Shown here one piece after another: positions 1 to 5,064 of a stretch of DNA of 5,064 nt. Both the position numbers and the translations under genes were made by a program. Within the stretch, counting starts at the first letter, position 1. Each line of letters opens with the position of its first letter. The notes below the pieces were generated by a model. It saw only the letters and a program-made list of their open reading frames with translations. It ran no database searches and had not been told where the DNA came from. The stretch comes from Ardenticatenia bacterium (GTDB lineage: Bacteria; Chloroflexota; Anaerolineae; Aggregatilineales; Aggregatilineaceae): assembly GCA_026984385.1 (NCBI GenBank), contig JALSSH010000046.1, positions 1 to 5,064 of the forward strand. The letters are read 5' to 3'.

Positions 1-118
1 CCCACCCTTGAGCGATCACACGCACACGGGCGCCTGCCTGCACGGCGTAGCAAGCGGCGCTCAAGCCGGCCAACCCCGCCCCGATCACGATCACGTCGTC
101 GGATAGGCGCTTATTCAT
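1..118 (-). CDS. glpB: Anaerobic glycerol-3-phosphate dehydrogenase subunit B, N-terminal fragment
   Basis: Only the first 39 codons are present; the gene continues past the left edge. The peptide starts MNKRLSDDVIVIGAG and carries a dinucleotide-binding Rossmann motif, G13-A-G15-L-A-G18, directly after a hydrophobic beta strand. In the known family GlpB is the flavoprotein partner of GlpA in the GlpABC complex, which oxidises sn-glycerol 3-phosphate to dihydroxyacetone phosphate at the membrane and feeds the quinone pool. The start is well supported: ATG at 118-116 sits 6 nt after a perfect AGGAGG inside glpA, and the start codon overlaps the glpA stop. The fragment alone could be any FAD/NAD-binding protein. 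The glpB call rests on its coupling to glpA, on the usual glpA-glpB-glpC order, and on a start resembling known GlpB proteins. Confidence 0.82.
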   Translation of the reverse strand, partial: MNKRLSDDVIVIGAGLAGLSAACYAVQAGARVRVIAQGW

Positions 119-1694
119 CGGCGGCCTCCTGCGCGTTGAGCAGTGTATCCAGCCCCAACGTGCGACGATAGATCATCTCGTCGAGGTAAAATTGGCGCAG
201 TTGCTGTCCCCAGAGCAAGGGGCGCACGCCTCGGAAGCGCTCTTCGACGAAGTCGGCGAGGGCGCGGACGGGCGGCGCGTCGTTGTGCGGCTTGACCTCC
301 TGCAACACGCCCGCCGCACGATAGGCGCAAAAGCCGCCTTGACACGGCCCCATGCCCAAGCGCAAGTCCCGCCGCAGGTCATCCAGCGCGACCGGCTGTT
401 CGCCGTATTCGCGGATGGTTTGCTCAAGTTGTGGGCGCGTAACCATCTCGCACTCACAGATCAGTGCGCCCGAGCTTTCGCCTGCCTCCAGCTTGCGCCA
501 GCGGTCGGAAAGGCGGTGCAAGCGCGGCGGCTCACTGGGGAGCGGTTCGTCGGCGGTCGTGCAAGCGGTTTCCACGCCGAGCTGCGCACAGACCGCGTCA
601 ACGGCTTTTTCGGCCATCAGGCGGCAGGTGGTCAGCTTGCCCCCCACCACCGTCACCAGCCCGCGCACGCCGTCCCGTGTCGCGTGGTCCAGGACGGAAA
701 ACGTGCGTCGCACCGCGCGCCCGTCCTCGTCGTGATGCTCGGCGTTCGGCGGCTCGTAGAGCGGGCGCACGCCGGCCCAGGTGCGTAAGGCGCGCGCTTG
801 GGCTATCGCAGGGGCAACGGCGGCGGCCTCCGTGATGATCTTTTCCACCTCCCACGCCTCGACGCGGCGGTCGTCGGGGCGTTCGGTGTGGACAGAGGTT
901 GTGCCGAGGATGCAAACCGTGCCCACCGGCACCAAAATATCCCCGTCGTCGGGCGGACGCAGCCGATTAACCACCGTGTTGACCCAGCGTGTGGTCATGG
1001 CGATCATCGCGCCGCGATCAAAAAGCACGCGCACGTCCAGATCGGCCAATCGCGCGATCTCACCGGCCCAGGGACCTGCAGCGTTCAGCACGCACGCGGC
1101 GCGGACGGTGCGCCGCTCTCCTGTGCGCACGTCTTCCAGCTCCGCGCCGACGACTGCGTCGCCTTCGCGCAAGAGCGCCGCCACACGGTGATAGATCAGC
1201 GCACGCGCGCCGTATTCACGCGCGGCGCGCACAAAGCCGTGTGTCAGCTCGAAGCCGTCCACTGCCGCGTCCGGCACGCGGTAAGCGGCCACCAGCTCGG
1301 GGCTGAGCGCGGGTTCTTCGGCGCACGCTTGGGCGGGCGTGAGTTCTTCGGTGGGGATGCCGCTCGCCGCGCAGCCGACCAGCCAGTCATGCACAAAATC
1401 GGGGGGGTCTTGCGGTGCGCTGACAAAAAGGCCGCCCGTGTCCTCAACGGCAAAGGGCGCAATGCGGCGCAGCACGCGATTTTCTACGATGCACTCATGG
1501 GCGGTTTCCGGATCGCGCACGGCGTAGCGTCCGCCGGAGTGTAGCAAGCCGTGATAGCGCCCGGAGGTGCCGGTTGCCAGGTCGCCCATTTCCACCAACA
1601 GCGCCCGCAGCCCCCGCCGCGCCAGGTCGTAGAGCGCCGCCGTGCCGGTCGCGCCGCCACCGATCACCAGCACATCTACCGTGTCGGTTGCCAC
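111..1694 (-). CDS. glpA: Anaerobic glycerol-3-phosphate dehydrogenase subunit A (FAD, [2Fe-2S])
   Basis: This is the catalytic flavoprotein of GlpABC: sn-glycerol 3-phosphate plus quinone gives dihydroxyacetone phosphate plus quinol, on the inner face of the membrane. The 527 residues (E. coli GlpA about 542) show a DAO-type FAD fold. The motif GGGATG is at 12-17, with ribose-binding Glu35 ending the second strand. The family segment GRYHGLLHSGGRYAV follows near 45-59, and the late FAD motif GGKLTT is at 351-356. A C-terminal BFD-type [2Fe-2S] domain has four cysteines, 413 and 415 (CEC) and 451 and 456 (CQGGFC). This cysteine domain favours the anaerobic GlpA over aerobic GlpD. I chose the GTG start at 1694 because GAGGAG lies 10 nt upstream and because the resulting N-terminus (MATDTVDVLVIGGG) has the family's usual length. 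Longer in-frame starts at 1739 and 1814 lack a ribosome site and run through the likely promoter. The stop overlaps the glpB start by 8 nt. Confidence 0.93.
   Translation of the reverse strand: MATDTVDVLVIGGGATGTAALYDLARRGLRALLVEMGDLATGTSGRYHGLLHSGGRYAVRDPETAHECIVENRVLRRIAPFAVEDTGGLFVSAPQDPPDFVHDWLVGCAASGIPTEELTPAQACAEEPALSPELVAAYRVPDAAVDGFELTHGFVRAAREYGARALIYHRVAALLREGDAVVGAELEDVRTGERRTVRAACVLNAAGPWAGEIARLADLDVRVLFDRGAMIAMTTRWVNTVVNRLRPPDDGDILVPVGTVCILGTTSVHTERPDDRRVEAWEVEKIITEAAAVAPAIAQARALRTWAGVRPLYEPPNAEHHDEDGRAVRRTFSVLDHATRDGVRGLVTVVGGKLTTCRLMAEKAVDAVCAQLGVETACTTADEPLPSEPPRLHRLSDRWRKLEAGESSGALICECEMVTRPQLEQTIREYGEQPVALDDLRRDLRLGMGPCQGGFCAYRAAGVLQEVKPHNDAPPVRALADFVEERFRGVRPLLWGQQLRQFYLDEMIYRRTLGLDTLLNAQEAADE
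125..130 (-). promoter_or_regulatory. Shine-Dalgarno for glpB, inside glpA
   Basis: The minus strand reads AGGAGG, then CCGCCG, then ATG. This is a perfect anti-16S match at 6-nt spacing, lying in the last codons of glpA. It fixes the glpB start and implies coupled translation of the two subunits. Confidence 0.85.
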
Positions 1695-1704
1695 GTTTGC
1701 CTGA

Positions 1705-1710
1705 CTCCTC
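1705..1710 (-). promoter_or_regulatory. Shine-Dalgarno deciding the glpA start
   Basis: The minus strand reads GAGGAG, then 10 nt (TCAGGCAAAC), then GTG at 1694-1692. The spacing is slightly long but usable. No comparable purine run precedes the in-frame ATG at 1739 or the GTG at 1814, so this site selects the shorter protein. Confidence 0.7.
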
Positions 1711-1734
1711 GTTCGGTGTGGATTCGTGTGGGGA

Positions 1735-1764
1735 AGCATAACACGGGCGGGGCGGTTGTGCCCA
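1735..1764 (-). promoter_or_regulatory. Candidate promoter of the glp operon (extended -10)
   Basis: On the minus strand, TATGCT (1740-1735, 4 of 6 matches to TATAAT) is preceded by TG plus one base (1743-1741), which makes an extended -10. A weak -35, TGGGCA (1764-1759, 4 of 6 matches to TTGACA), sits 18 bp upstream. Transcription would begin near 1728 and give a leader of about 33 nt that contains the GAGGAG ribosome site. The geometry with the glpA start is good, but the boxes are only moderate matches and the sigma factor preferences of the host are unknown. Confidence 0.45.
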
Positions 1765-1780
1765 GTATCACCTGTCACTG
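1763..1780. promoter_or_regulatory. 18-bp dyad, candidate operator of the glp operon
   Basis: The minus strand reads CAGTGACAGGTGATACTG, which has the symmetric skeleton CAGTnnCAnnTGnnACTG (12 of 18 positions symmetric). It abuts the upstream edge of the candidate -35, at about -35 to -52 from the inferred start. A regulator binding here could be an activator or a repressor. The protein is not identifiable from this window. Confidence 0.3.
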
Positions 1781-1822
1781 TGCGAGTGGGACAAATGACG
1801 CACGAGGAAAGCACGGAAAGCG

Positions 1823-1859
1823 ACGCGCCCGCCGATCTGGGGGCAAAAGGCGGGCGCGT
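1823..1859 (-). terminator. G+C-rich stem-loop after the ATPase gene
   Basis: A perfect 11-bp inverted repeat, ACGCGCCCGCC at 1823-1833 and GGCGGGCGCGT at 1849-1859, encloses a 15-nt loop. It begins 26 nt past the ATPase stop codon, where the importer transcript should end. The minus strand after the stem reads CGCTTTCCG, so there is no continuous U tract. It may be an imperfect intrinsic terminator or a 3'-end stabilising hairpin. It separates the importer unit from the glp promoter. Confidence 0.55.
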
Positions 1860-1884
1860 TGAGGGCGTGCGTTTGGTCTGGAGC

Positions 1885-2637
1885 TTACAGGATTTTGCTC
1901 AAGAAAAGTTTGGTGCGCTCGTGCGAAGGGTTCTCAAAGAGAATTTCCGGCGGCGCTTCTTCCACAATCTGCCCCGCGTCCATAAAGACTGCGCGGTCTG
2001 CTGCGGCTTTGGCAAAGCCCATCTCGTGGGAAACGACCACCATCGTCATCCCTTCACGGGCCAGCTCCAACATCACGTCCAGCACTTCTTTGATCATCTC
2101 CGGGTCAAGCGCGGAAGTCGGCTCGTCAAAAAGCATGATCTTGGGGTCCATAGCCAATGCGCGCGCAATGGCGACGCGCTGTTGTTGCCCACCGGAAAGC
2201 TGCCCGGGGTACACGTCGGCTTTTTCTGGAATGCCGACTTTTGCCAGCAAATAGCGCGCTTTTTCCTCGGCTTCGGCTTTGGAACGTTTGCGCACCACAC
2301 GCTGGGCTAAGATGATGTTGTCCAGTGCGGTGCGGTCGGGGAAGAGGTTGAATTGCTGGAAGACCATGCCCACCTCGGCGCGCACTTTGTTGATGTTCCG
2401 CGCACCTTTGAGCGGGATACCGTCCACGATGATCTCGCCGCTGTCTACGGCTTCCAAACGGTTGATACAGCGCAGCAAGGTAGATTTGCCCGAACCGCTC
2501 GGGCCTACGATCAGCACCACTTCGCCGGGCATCACGTCCATGCTGACCCCGCGCAGCGCGTGTACCGTGCCGTGTAGCGTGTGGAATTGCTTGTGCACGT
2601 TGCGCACTTGGATAATCGGCTCTTTTTTCTCACTCAT
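1885..2637 (-). CDS. Polar amino acid ABC transporter ATPase (GlnQ/HisP type)
   Basis: This 250-residue cytoplasmic ATPase powers the importer encoded just upstream; two copies would sit under the permease dimer. All canonical motifs are present: Walker [10 protein letters not shown] (45-53), Q-loop Gln94 in VFQQFNLFP, signature LSGGQQQR (147-154), Walker B IMLFDEP (167-173) with catalytic Glu172, D-loop SALD (175-178) and H-loop His204. Phe18 is a likely A-loop aromatic. The segment SHEMGFA and the C-terminal [14 protein letters not shown] are typical of the polar amino acid subfamily (GlnQ, HisP, ArtP). The length matches the family, and no regulatory C-terminal domain of the MetN type is present. 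The ATG start follows a near-perfect Shine-Dalgarno, and the gap after the permease stop is 14 nt, so the two genes are co-translated from one mRNA. The exact substrate (glutamine, glutamate, arginine, cystine and so on) cannot be read from the sequence. Confidence 0.95.
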   Translation of the reverse strand: MSEKKEPIIQVRNVHKQFHTLHGTVHALRGVSMDVMPGEVVLIVGPSGSGKSTLLRCINRLEAVDSGEIIVDGIPLKGARNINKVRAEVGMVFQQFNLFPDRTALDNIILAQRVVRKRSKAEAEEKARYLLAKVGIPEKADVYPGQLSGGQQQRVAIARALAMDPKIMLFDEPTSALDPEMIKEVLDVMLELAREGMTMVVVSHEMGFAKAAADRAVFMDAGQIVEEAPPEILFENPSHERTKLFLSKIL

Positions 2638-2640
2638 GGC

Positions 2641-2648
2641 TCACCTCC
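2641..2648 (-). promoter_or_regulatory. Strong Shine-Dalgarno of the ATPase gene
   Basis: The minus strand reads GGAGGTGA, which matches the anti-Shine-Dalgarno over eight bases. It lies in the 14-nt gap between the permease stop and the ATPase ATG. It confirms the ATG at 2637 and suggests efficient ATPase translation. Confidence 0.85.
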
Positions 2649-2651
2649 GCC

Positions 2652-4793
2652 CTAGCCTGGCAACCGCGAGCGGCGCTCGATGATGCGCACCAGCATCGAA
2701 AGGAACAACGTCATCAGCAAATAGAGCACGGCAACCGAGTTGTACCCCTCAAAAGCGCGGAAAGTGCGCGAAATATAAAGCCGCCCCAGTTGCAACAAAT
2801 CCGGCAGCGCCAACACCGAGATCAGCGCGGAGTCCTTCAACATGGCGATAAAGTCGTTGCCCAACGGCGGGAGCACAGTGCGGATCGCTTGCGGCAAGAC
2901 CACATAGCGCATGGCTTGCGGATAGCTCATGCCCAAGCTGCGCGCGGCTTCCATCTGCCCGCGACTGATGCTTTGGATGCCTGCGCGGAAAATTTCTGCC
3001 ACAAACGCGCCATAACCGAAGGCGAGGCCGAGCACCGCTTCTTGCTCGTCGTTGAGATTGACCCGTATCGGGTCGGGGAACGTGCCCAAGTCGCCGATGT
3101 AGGCGATGCCGAGGCTGTTCCAAAGCTTCAGTGGCGCGTTGAGCACGGCGAGGATCGCGTTCATCACTACAACGAGCACGTCCGGCATGTTGATCGGGTG
3201 GTCGCGCAGATAGGGACTGACCACAAAGCCCGCGTAAAGCAAAATAACCAGCAACGGAATACCGCGCACCACTTCCACATAGAGCGTAGAGGCTGAAGTG
3301 AAGAAGGTTTGCATCAGCTTGGAGCGGAAGGTCATCGGGTTGGTCTGCACGCGCATAATACCCACAATCAGCCCAATGATCAGCGCCAACCCATAAGCCT
3401 GAAACGTGACGCGCAACGTCAGGAAGATGCCAGCGTTGCAGCCGCGCAAGTTGTTGAGCGCGCAAGTGCCCGGCTCCATCTTGCGCCGTTCCAGAATATC
3501 AGCTTGGGCCACTTCGGCGTATTCCGGCTCGGTGGTAACCACCGTGATCGTGTCCTTATCCTCGGCGGCGACCCTGCCGGTGATCTCGTCGTCCACCAAC
3601 TTAACCGTGATCCGACAGCCGGATTGGCAAACTTGGGTTGCCAGCTCGGCCAAATTGGCGTCCGGATGGCTTTCTACCCAGGCATCGACTTGGGGGTGCT
3701 GCGGCCCGGGCGCGATATAGAGCATCCCATCCAGTTCGCCGTTGGCGGTGTCGGCCAAGAGTGCGTCCACATCGTCATAACGCACCAGCTCGACTTCCGC
3801 CTCGCCCTCGCTATAGACCAACGGCACGCGCACACGGTCTTTTTCGCTCAGCGAGGCGAGAAAGTCCTCCGCTACGTCGGACTCTTCGTAGCCGATGCGC
3901 ACGGTGTCGCCGTCCGTCACCGTGCGCTCGACCGCGTCGGGGCTAAAAGCGCGGGTCAGCGCGGCGACGGTAAAATATTCCACGTCGCGCATCTTCAGCT
4001 CACGCGAGCCACCGTCATCCAGCGCTATGCTCAGGTTCGTATTGCTGAGCGTGGTGAGCGTGCCGGTAAACGTTTCGCCCCGGCGCTGAATCGTGACGAT
4101 TTGCGTGTCTTGGCAATCCGGCTCGGCTTCGTGGTCACAAGGAGTAGTTTCCACCACCTCACGGCTGAGCACGCGAGAAGTCGGGAAGGTCTCTTTTTCC
4201 TCGTCTACCGTGCGGATGCGCATGGTTTTGTCGTTAATGGCGGTGATCGTGCCGATGACGGTGCGCGACTGCGTATAGGTCACCCGCACAAGCACCTTAC
4301 CGTCAATCTCTTCGCGCTCTTCCTCCACAATATTGTCTTTGGGGAGCAAGATCAAACCGCTATCGGTTTGGAGTGTCAGGCGCGCGGGCGTTTCGTTCAC
4401 CAAAAAACCGGCCTTAGAAACCAACGTTGGGTTGGCTTCGTTCTTCAAAAGCTGGTTGATGACCGTGACGACTGTGTCACCCGTTTCTCCGGCGTATTCC
4501 CCGACGATCTCGACCCGTTCCCCAACCACAAGCACCGCTTTGTAAAGGTTCTCGGTGGATGTTTCCGGGCTGTCGGTCAGATAGCGCAGTACGCGCCGGT
4601 AAGCGGCAGAGGTGAGCATGGAGTACAACACAATCACCGCCACCACACCCAAAATAATCGCCCACCAGGGGAGATCGGCGGCCCAATTGATAAAGCGCTC
4701 ATAAGGGCCGCGTGCCTCCATCTCGGGGATCGGTGCGTCCGGTGGAAGCATGGAGGCGTTTTGTTGCTCTGTGCGCGTCCGTTCGTCTGGCAT
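2652..4793 (-). CDS. Polar amino acid ABC transporter permease with large N-terminal extension
   Basis: This is the membrane subunit of the importer, 713 aa, roughly three times a HisM- or GlnP-core permease (about 220-240 aa). The core is residues 455-713. It starts at the family's first-helix motif GIFLTLRVTF, continues with YVEVVRGIPLLV (about 505-516) and contains the EAA loop from Glu615 (EAARSLG, then VLPQAIRTVLPPLGNDFI), which docks on the ATPase. A last helix lies near 684-706. N-terminal to the core are a polar tail (1-41), a helix at about 42-62 (WWAIILGVVAVIVLYSML) and a soluble region of about 63-454, described separately. As the only permease gene seen here, it probably forms a homodimer. 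The ATG start is chosen because GGAG stands 6 nt upstream; a TTG ten codons earlier has no ribosome site. Stop and ATPase start are 14 nt apart. Classification of the core is firm; the role of the extension is unknown. Confidence 0.92.
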   Translation of the reverse strand: MPDERTRTEQQNASMLPPDAPIPEMEARGPYERFINWAADLPWWAIILGVVAVIVLYSMLTSAAYRRVLRYLTDSPETSTENLYKAVLVVGERVEIVGEYAGETGDTVVTVINQLLKNEANPTLVSKAGFLVNETPARLTLQTDSGLILLPKDNIVEEEREEIDGKVLVRVTYTQSRTVIGTITAINDKTMRIRTVDEEKETFPTSRVLSREVVETTPCDHEAEPDCQDTQIVTIQRRGETFTGTLTTLSNTNLSIALDDGGSRELKMRDVEYFTVAALTRAFSPDAVERTVTDGDTVRIGYEESDVAEDFLASLSEKDRVRVPLVYSEGEAEVELVRYDDVDALLADTANGELDGMLYIAPGPQHPQVDAWVESHPDANLAELATQVCQSGCRITVKLVDDEITGRVAAEDKDTITVVTTEPEYAEVAQADILERRKMEPGTCALNNLRGCNAGIFLTLRVTFQAYGLALIIGLIVGIMRVQTNPMTFRSKLMQTFFTSASTLYVEVVRGIPLLVILLYAGFVVSPYLRDHPINMPDVLVVVMNAILAVLNAPLKLWNSLGIAYIGDLGTFPDPIRVNLNDEQEAVLGLAFGYGAFVAEIFRAGIQSISRGQMEAARSLGMSYPQAMRYVVLPQAIRTVLPPLGNDFIAMLKDSALISVLALPDLLQLGRLYISRTFRAFEGYNSVAVLYLLMTLFLSMLVRIIERRSRLPG
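3432..4607 (-). other. Repeat-containing soluble insert of the permease (residues about 63-454)
   Basis: This part of the permease lies between the extra N-terminal helix and the first core helix and has no membrane segment. Four degenerate, beta-rich repeats are visible at residues 125-160, 177-214, 240-277 and 402-439. The last three align without gaps over 38 residues on the skeleton G-x-[ILV]-7x-[MLI]-x-[IV]-9x-[FLV]-4x-[VI]; the first fits with one deleted residue. Examples are GTITAINDKTMRIRTVDEE, GTLTTLSNTNLSIALDDGG and GRVAAEDKDTITVVTTEPE. The pattern resembles a small Sm- or SH3-like barrel, but that fold is inferred. Six cysteines form three close pairs (219/227, 389/393, 444/452). 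Because the segment just before the first core helix is extracytoplasmic in HisM-type permeases, the whole insert probably lies outside the membrane. The run RRVLR directly after the extra helix is a weak argument against this. Confidence 0.65.
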
Positions 4794-4799
4794 GAGGTT

Positions 4800-4803
4800 C
4801 TCC
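4800..4803 (-). promoter_or_regulatory. Shine-Dalgarno deciding the permease start
   Basis: The minus strand reads GTGGAG, then AACCTC, then ATG. The GGAG core at 6-nt spacing selects the ATG at 4793-4791. The in-frame TTG at 4823 has no purine-rich sequence before it. Confidence 0.65.
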
Positions 4804-4852
4804 ACTGTCCTACACGTCAACAACAGGCCCGCAGGCCGGATAGCTCATCCAT

Positions 4853-4897
4853 GAAAAAGAACGGGACGGGGTCGCGTTCGAGGCCACCCCGTCCCGT
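4853..4897 (-). terminator. Intrinsic terminator between the binding protein and permease genes
   Basis: A perfect 12-bp G+C-rich stem pairs ACCCCGTCCCGT (plus strand 4886-4897) with ACGGGACGGGGT (4861-4872), with a 13-nt loop. On the minus strand the stem is followed by TCTTTTTCA, a good U tract. It begins 17 nt after the stop of the solute-binding protein gene. Since the permease follows with no convincing promoter of its own in the remaining 60 nt, this probably acts as a partial terminator that keeps the binding protein more abundant than the membrane subunits. Confidence 0.85.
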
Positions 4898-4914
4898 GTG
4901 TGTCTCGCAGTCGT

Positions 4915-5064
4915 TTATTCCGTCGGGCGGAACATTTCCGGCGGCTCAACGCCGAACCACTGCATGTAGATTTCGCGGTATGTGCCGTCGGCGATCATGG
5001 CTTCGAGTGCCGCGTTGACCGCGTCCAACAGCTCCGGCTCGTCGGGCTGAACCGCGATGCCGTA
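4915..5064 (-). CDS. Amino acid ABC transporter solute-binding protein, C-terminal fragment
   Basis: The last 49 codons and TAA stop are present; the gene enters from the right edge. The peptide shows the end of the SBP family 3 fold: YGIAVQPDEPELLDAVNAAL, a lobe-1 return strand and helix, then DGTYREIYMQWFG, the family's near-universal ending motif, and a short acidic tail (VEPPEMFRPTE). Family members bind polar amino acids outside the membrane and deliver them to a HisM-type permease. Co-orientation with the permease and ATPase genes downstream, and the terminator right after the stop, support a single importer operon. The ligand-binding residues and signal or lipoprotein peptide lie outside the window, so substrate and anchoring cannot be judged. 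Confidence 0.9.
   Translation of the reverse strand, partial: YGIAVQPDEPELLDAVNAALEAMIADGTYREIYMQWFGVEPPEMFRPTE

Noticed and set aside
1695..1814. N-terminal 40-residue extension of GlpA
   Set aside because: It has no ribosome site at 1739 or 1814. The peptide is low-complexity and unlike other GlpA N-termini, and it overlaps promoter-like sequence.
192..1862. Several long plus-strand open frames opposite glpA
   Set aside because: They are shadows of the glpA coding frame: compositionally biased, no ribosome sites, no recognisable family features, while glpA itself is unmistakable.
1726..2310. Plus-strand open frame across the ATPase end and the intergenic spacer
   Set aside because: It runs antisense through a conserved ATPase, the stem-loop and the candidate glp promoter, and its peptide shows no motif.
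4794..4823. Permease start at the TTG at 4823
   Set aside because: There is no Shine-Dalgarno before it, whereas the ATG ten codons later has GGAG at good spacing.
4819..4852. Eleven-codon leader peptide (MDELSGLRACC) between terminator and permease
   Set aside because: Its ATG sits at the end of the terminator U tract with no ribosome site. There is no run of regulatory codons and no alternative hairpin supporting attenuation.
4794..4852. Separate promoter for the permease gene
   Set aside because: A TTGACG on the minus strand could be a -35, but no acceptable -10 stands 16-18 bp downstream before the start codon.
3309..5018. Plus-strand open frame of 569 codons
   Set aside because: It lies antisense to the permease and into the binding protein gene. 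Its translation is rich in H, R, Q and G with no domain motif, as expected from a codon-phase shadow in high-G+C DNA, and it reads through the terminator.
1..5064. CRISPR array, tRNA or rRNA gene, insertion sequence or phage-type system
   Set aside because: I saw no evenly spaced direct repeats, cloverleaf-like sequence, transposase-like peptide or terminal inverted repeats. The window is filled by two ordinary metabolic or transport units.

Overview
The window carries two transcription units, both read from the minus strand, in DNA with high G+C. In transcription order (right to left) they are a polar amino acid ABC importer (solute-binding protein tail, permease, ATPase) and then the start of an anaerobic glycerol-3-phosphate dehydrogenase operon (complete glpA, first 39 codons of glpB). 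Nothing on the plus strand looks like a real gene. The DNA looks like a bacterial chromosome. A member of the Chloroflexota (Anaerolineae-like) would fit the importer's single permease with a long N-terminal extension, but that is an impression, not a demonstration.

Importer, 5064 to 1885. The last 49 codons of a family 3 solute-binding protein end at 4915. A strong intrinsic terminator (4853-4897) follows directly, so the permease and ATPase genes are probably expressed by partial read-through. The permease (2652-4793, 713 aa) has a normal HisM/GlnP-type core of about 260 residues at its C-terminus. In front of it are one extra membrane helix and a soluble region of about 390 residues. That region holds four degenerate beta-rich repeats, three cysteine pairs and a segment that vaguely recalls a binding-protein lobe. 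The ATPase (1885-2637) has every canonical motif. A G+C-rich stem-loop (1823-1859) closes the unit.

Glycerol-3-phosphate unit, 1884 to 1. The spacer of about 190 bp holds a candidate extended -10 promoter, an 18-bp dyad next to the -35, and a Shine-Dalgarno that places the GlpA start at a GTG (1694). GlpA (527 aa) keeps its FAD-binding Rossmann motif and a C-terminal four-cysteine [2Fe-2S] domain. GlpB starts inside the end of glpA with an 8-nt overlap and runs off the left edge; glpC would be expected further left. The product would oxidise glycerol 3-phosphate to dihydroxyacetone phosphate and pass electrons to the quinone pool.

The two units share a strand but no obvious pathway. The least ordinary item is the permease's large repeat-containing insert.
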